Below are positions 61,604-64,000 of a DNA stretch of 64,000 bases, one piece after another. The stretch lies in assembly GCA_050633265.1 (NCBI GenBank), contig JBOEGE010000004.1:310001-374000 (forward strand). The letters run 5' to 3'. Position numbers and translations under genes: made by a program. The DNA comes from JBLHZY01 sp050633265. Lineage in GTDB: Bacteria > Pseudomonadota > Alphaproteobacteria > Rhodobacterales > Rhodobacteraceae. Under the pieces are notes generated by a model. The model worked only from the letters and a program-made list of their open reading frames with translations, had not been told where the DNA came from and ran no database searches. How positions within the stretch are numbered: the first letter of the stretch is position 1; each line of letters opens with the position of its first letter.

Positions 61604-63010
61604 ATGACCGCCCCGAAGACCCTTTATGATAAAATCTGGGATGCCCATATCGCCGATGAGGCCGAAGATGGCACGACCCTGCTTTATATTGATCGCCACC
61701 TTGTTCACGAGGTGACATCCCCGCAAGCCTTTGAAGGGCTGCGCATGGCCGGGCGCAATGTGCGCGCGCCGGAAAAAACCATCGCTGTGCCGGATCACAA
61801 CGTGCCAACGACGCTTGATCGCGCTGATGGGATCAAAAACGAAGAGAGCCGCATTCAAGTTGATGCGCTGGATAAGAACGCCAAGGATTTCGGCATTCAC
61901 TATTATCCCGTCTCGGACGTGCGCCAAGGCATCGTGCATATTGTTGGCCCCGAGCAGGGCTGGACATTGCCCGGCATGACCGTTGTTTGCGGCGATAGCC
62001 ACACAGCAACGCATGGCGCCTTCGGGGCGCTTGCGCATGGTATCGGAACTTCTGAGGTTGAGCATGTTCTGGCCACGCAAACGTTGATCCAGAAAAAATC
62101 CAAGAACATGAAGGTTGAGATCACCGGCAAACTGATGCCCGGTGTAACGGCCAAGGATATCACTCTTGCGGTGATTGGCGAAACCGGGACCGCTGGCGGC
62201 ACCGGCTATGTGATCGAATATACTGGTGAGGCGATCCGTTCGCTTTCCATGGAAGGCCGCATGACCGTTTGTAACATGGCAATTGAGGGCGGCGCGCGCG
62301 CTGGTCTGATCGCGCCGGATGAGACCACATATGAATATGTCAAAGGCCGCCCGCATGCCCCCAAAGGCGCGCAATGGGAAGCCGCCCTGACATGGTGGAA
62401 AACGCTCTTTAGCGATGAAGATGCGGTTTTTGATAAGGTCGTCACGCTCAAAGGCGAAGACATTGCGCCTGTGGTCACTTGGGGCACATCGCCCGAGGAT
62501 GTTTTGCCGATCTCGGCGAATATCCCTGCGGCGTCTGATTTCAAGGGCGGCAAGGTTGATGCTGCGCAGCGCTCGCTTGATTACATGGGTCTTGAGCCCG
62601 GCAAGCCGCTGACCTCGATTAAGATTGATACGGTCTTTATTGGCTCTTGCACCAACGGGCGGATCGAGGATCTGCGCGCTGCGGCGGCGATCCTGAAGGG
62701 CAAGAAGATCAAAGAGGGCATGCGCGCGATGATCGTGCCCGGCTCGGGCCTTGTGCGTGCACAGGCCGAAGAAGAGGGCTTGGCGGACATCTTTAAAGAG
62801 GCTGGTTTTGAGTGGCGCCTTGCGGGCTGTTCGATGTGCCTTGCGATGAACCCGGATCAGCTTGCGCCCGGCGAGCGCTGCGCTGCGACCTCCAACCGCA
62901 ACTTTGAAGGCCGTCAGGGCCGCGGTGGACGCACCCATTTGATGAGCCCCGCCATGGCAGCCGCCGCCGCGATCACCGGTCATCTGACCGATGTTCGCGA
63001 GATGATGTAA
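61604..63010 (+). CDS. leuC: 3-isopropylmalate dehydratase large subunit
   Basis: This 468-residue aconitase-family subunit isomerises 2- to 3-isopropylmalate in leucine synthesis. Cluster cysteines are in IGSCTNGRIEDL and GCSMCLAMNPD. HEVTSPQAFEGLR and CGDSHTATHGAFG are active-site motifs. GGAGAG precedes the ATG at 61604. leuD begins 12 bases after the stop, with AAGGAG, forming a leuCD operon ended by the terminator at 63714-63743. Confidence 0.96.
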   Translation: MTAPKTLYDKIWDAHIADEAEDGTTLLYIDRHLVHEVTSPQAFEGLRMAGRNVRAPEKTIAVPDHNVPTTLDRADGIKNEESRIQVDALDKNAKDFGIHYYPVSDVRQGIVHIVGPEQGWTLPGMTVVCGDSHTATHGAFGALAHGIGTSEVEHVLATQTLIQKKSKNMKVEITGKLMPGVTAKDITLAVIGETGTAGGTGYVIEYTGEAIRSLSMEGRMTVCNMAIEGGARAGLIAPDETTYEYVKGRPHAPKGAQWEAALTWWKTLFSDEDAVFDKVVTLKGEDIAPVVTWGTSPEDVLPISANIPAASDFKGGKVDAAQRSLDYMGLEPGKPLTSIKIDTVFIGSCTNGRIEDLRAAAAILKGKKIKEGMRAMIVPGSGLVRAQAEEEGLADIFKEAGFEWRLAGCSMCLAMNPDQLAPGERCAATSNRNFEGRQGRGGRTHLMSPAMAAAAAITGHLTDVREMM

Positions 63011-63022
63011 GGAGAGCGGATT

Positions 63023-63628
63023 ATGGATAAGTTTGAAAAAATCACAGGCGTTGCCGCGCCAATGCCGCTGATCAACATCGATACCGATATGATCATCCCC
63101 AAGGTTTTTCTCAAAACCATTAAGCGTTCTGGGCTTGGCGTGAGCCTGTTTGCCGAGATGCGTTATAATGATGATGGCAGCGAGATCGCCGATTTTGTGC
63201 TTAACAAGCCAGCGTATCGCGATGCGGAAATCATCGTTGCGGGTGATAACTTTGGCTGTGGCTCTTCGCGCGAACATGCGCCTTGGGCGATTAAGGATTT
63301 TGGCGTTCGCTGTGTGATCTCTACCAGCTTTGCGGATATCTTTTTCAACAACTGTTTCAAGAATGGCATCCTGCCGATCATTCTGCCCCAAGAGCAGGTT
63401 GATGCCTTGATGGCGGATGCGGAAAAAGGCGCCAACGCGCGCATGACCGTTGATCTCGAAGCACAGGAAATCACTTCGTCCGATGGGCAGGTCTTCCCGT
63501 TCGAGGTTGATGCGTTCAAGAAGCATTGCTTGCTTGAGGGCTTGGATGACATCGGCCTGACCATGGCCAAAGTTGCCTCAATCGATGCTTATGAGGCGCA
63601 GGCCTCGCAATCGCGCCCTTGGGTTTGA
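63023..63628 (+). CDS. leuD: 3-isopropylmalate dehydratase small subunit
   Basis: This 201-residue subunit pairs with LeuC; NIDTDMIIPK is the swivelling-domain start and GDNFGCGSSREHAPWA the conserved substrate-binding loop. Length and motifs are normal. It follows leuC in one operon. Confidence 0.96.
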   Translation: MDKFEKITGVAAPMPLINIDTDMIIPKVFLKTIKRSGLGVSLFAEMRYNDDGSEIADFVLNKPAYRDAEIIVAGDNFGCGSSREHAPWAIKDFGVRCVISTSFADIFFNNCFKNGILPIILPQEQVDALMADAEKGANARMTVDLEAQEITSSDGQVFPFEVDAFKKHCLLEGLDDIGLTMAKVASIDAYEAQASQSRPWV

Positions 63629-63713
63629 TCCCTGCTCAATCGCGATCGTTTCGCGGCTGAAAGAGTTGAAATCAAGCCACTAGCGGTAGGTTCGCTCTGA
63701 AACACAAGATATA

Positions 63714-63743
63714 GGGTCGCTCCTCACGGGCGGCCCTTTTTCG
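63714..63743 (+). terminator. Terminator of the leuCD operon
   Basis: AGGGTCGCTC and GGGCGGCCCT form an imperfect stem around TCAC, followed by TTTTTC. It lies about 85 bases after the leuD stop. Confidence 0.75.
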
Positions 63744-63945
63744 TTTCCAAATTGATGCAAAGTCGCACCAGTTTGTTCACAAACTCGCCCCAATGATTTC
63801 GTTAACCTTAACGAACACTTGCTGACAAACCGGAAAGAAGGCAAAAATTGGGCAACAATGAGGCAGACCGCCACAAACGGCGGATTCAAAATGGGACAAG
63901 GGCGCGGCATCGTATCGCATCCGTCCAATTTGAGGGTAGAAAACG

Positions 63946-64000
63946 GTGATTTCTCGGCTAGCAGGCGCTATTTTGCGCGCGATTTTTGTGGTGTTGCTGA
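63946..64000 (+). CDS. Start of a truncated gene (hydrophobic N-terminus)
   Basis: A GTG at 63946 follows GAGGGTAG and reads MISRLAGAILRAIFVVLL before the window ends, a signal-peptide or membrane-anchor-like N-terminus. Only 18 codons are visible. In some Rhodobacterales a nuclease/phosphatase-family gene follows leuD, but this is recollection and cannot be tested here. Confidence 0.4.
   Translation, partial: MISRLAGAILRAIFVVLL

Noticed and set aside
61580..63526. 648-residue ORF on the minus strand across leuC and leuD
   Set aside because: It is antisense to two clear enzymes with intact motifs, and GC-rich codon use opens such shadow frames throughout the window. Its own translation has no domain.
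63680..63928. 82-residue minus-strand ORF after leuD
   Set aside because: It runs through the leuCD terminator hairpin and has no recognisable domain.
1..64000. Search for tRNA, rRNA, CRISPR, insertion sequences and integrases
   Set aside because: I saw no T-loop GTTCGAAT-type sequences in intergenic DNA, no regular direct-repeat arrays, and no transposase or integrase motifs. Reading by eye could miss a diverged element.

Overview
The window reads as a chromosomal segment of an alphaproteobacterium, most likely a marine Rhodobacteraceae (Roseobacter group) member. The evidence is the gene content and order: rsfS-rlmH-gpmI-envC-ctpA-rppH, the short alphaproteobacterial serC next to serA, an ArgE-type deacetylase beside a EutD/DoeA-like protein, Hint-domain secreted proteins, a RibH2-type lumazine synthase behind an FMN riboswitch, and GC-rich codon use that leaves many long antisense ORFs. 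I see no rRNA, tRNA, CRISPR array, transposase or prophage. Almost all of it is dense core chromosome with a few accessory genes.

Layout. 1-5.2 kb: the 3' part of a fused biotin-dependent acyl-CoA carboxylase, the tRNA hydroxylase TrhO, and the NAD salvage pair pncA-pncB. 5.2-6.5 kb: a KAP-family P-loop NTPase, the best accessory candidate. 6.6-12.2 kb: arfB, a very short ORF with an exceptional Shine-Dalgarno and a strong terminator, a queuosine-precursor transporter, a four-gene leftward group (thioesterase, UMF1-type MFS, MepA, phytase-like protein) and yggT. 12.3-24.8 kb: recQ, a large hybrid histidine kinase, and divergently the envelope pair alpha-2-macroglobulin / PBP1C. 24.8-30.9 kb: thiolase, a metallophosphatase, and all three serine-synthesis genes (serA, serC, and divergent serB) with a structured leader before serC.

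30.9-42.4 kb: an orphan lipoprotein, ribH2 with its FMN riboswitch, a ReAV-type asparaginase, an IalB-family protein, rlmN, an exopolysaccharide priming sugar transferase, a LOG-family protein, dapD with a coupled unknown gene, an ionotropic-glutamate-receptor-like channel, and two adjacent Hint-domain proteins. 42.7-48.6 kb: dapE-GNAT-DUF2064 with ATGA overlaps, rnr, and an MltB-type transglycosylase. 48.7-53.0 kb: a small membrane protein, then an ectoine-degradation-like trio (class III aminotransferase, EutD/DoeA-like hydrolase, ArgE-like deacetylase). 53.0-60.2 kb: the leftward rsfS to rppH group and an MscS channel. 60.5-64 kb: a lipoprotein, leuCD, and the first codons of a truncated gene.

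Themes are peptidoglycan and envelope maintenance (MepA, A2M/PBP1C, MltB, EnvC, CtpA, DapD/DapE, MscS), amino-acid biosynthesis (serine, leucine, lysine/DAP), cofactor supply (NAD, FMN, queuosine) and RNA maturation or decay (TrhO, RlmN, RlmH, RNase R, RppH, RsfS). No obviously unprecedented system stands out. The most interesting items are the channel with a rewritten pore loop, the Hint pair in which one partner has lost the catalytic cysteine, the thioester A2M carrying a PAN domain, the EutD/ArgE/aminotransferase trio, the 18-codon ORF with a near-perfect anti-SD complement, the leader ORF overlapping rsfS, and a dispersed intergenic repeat.
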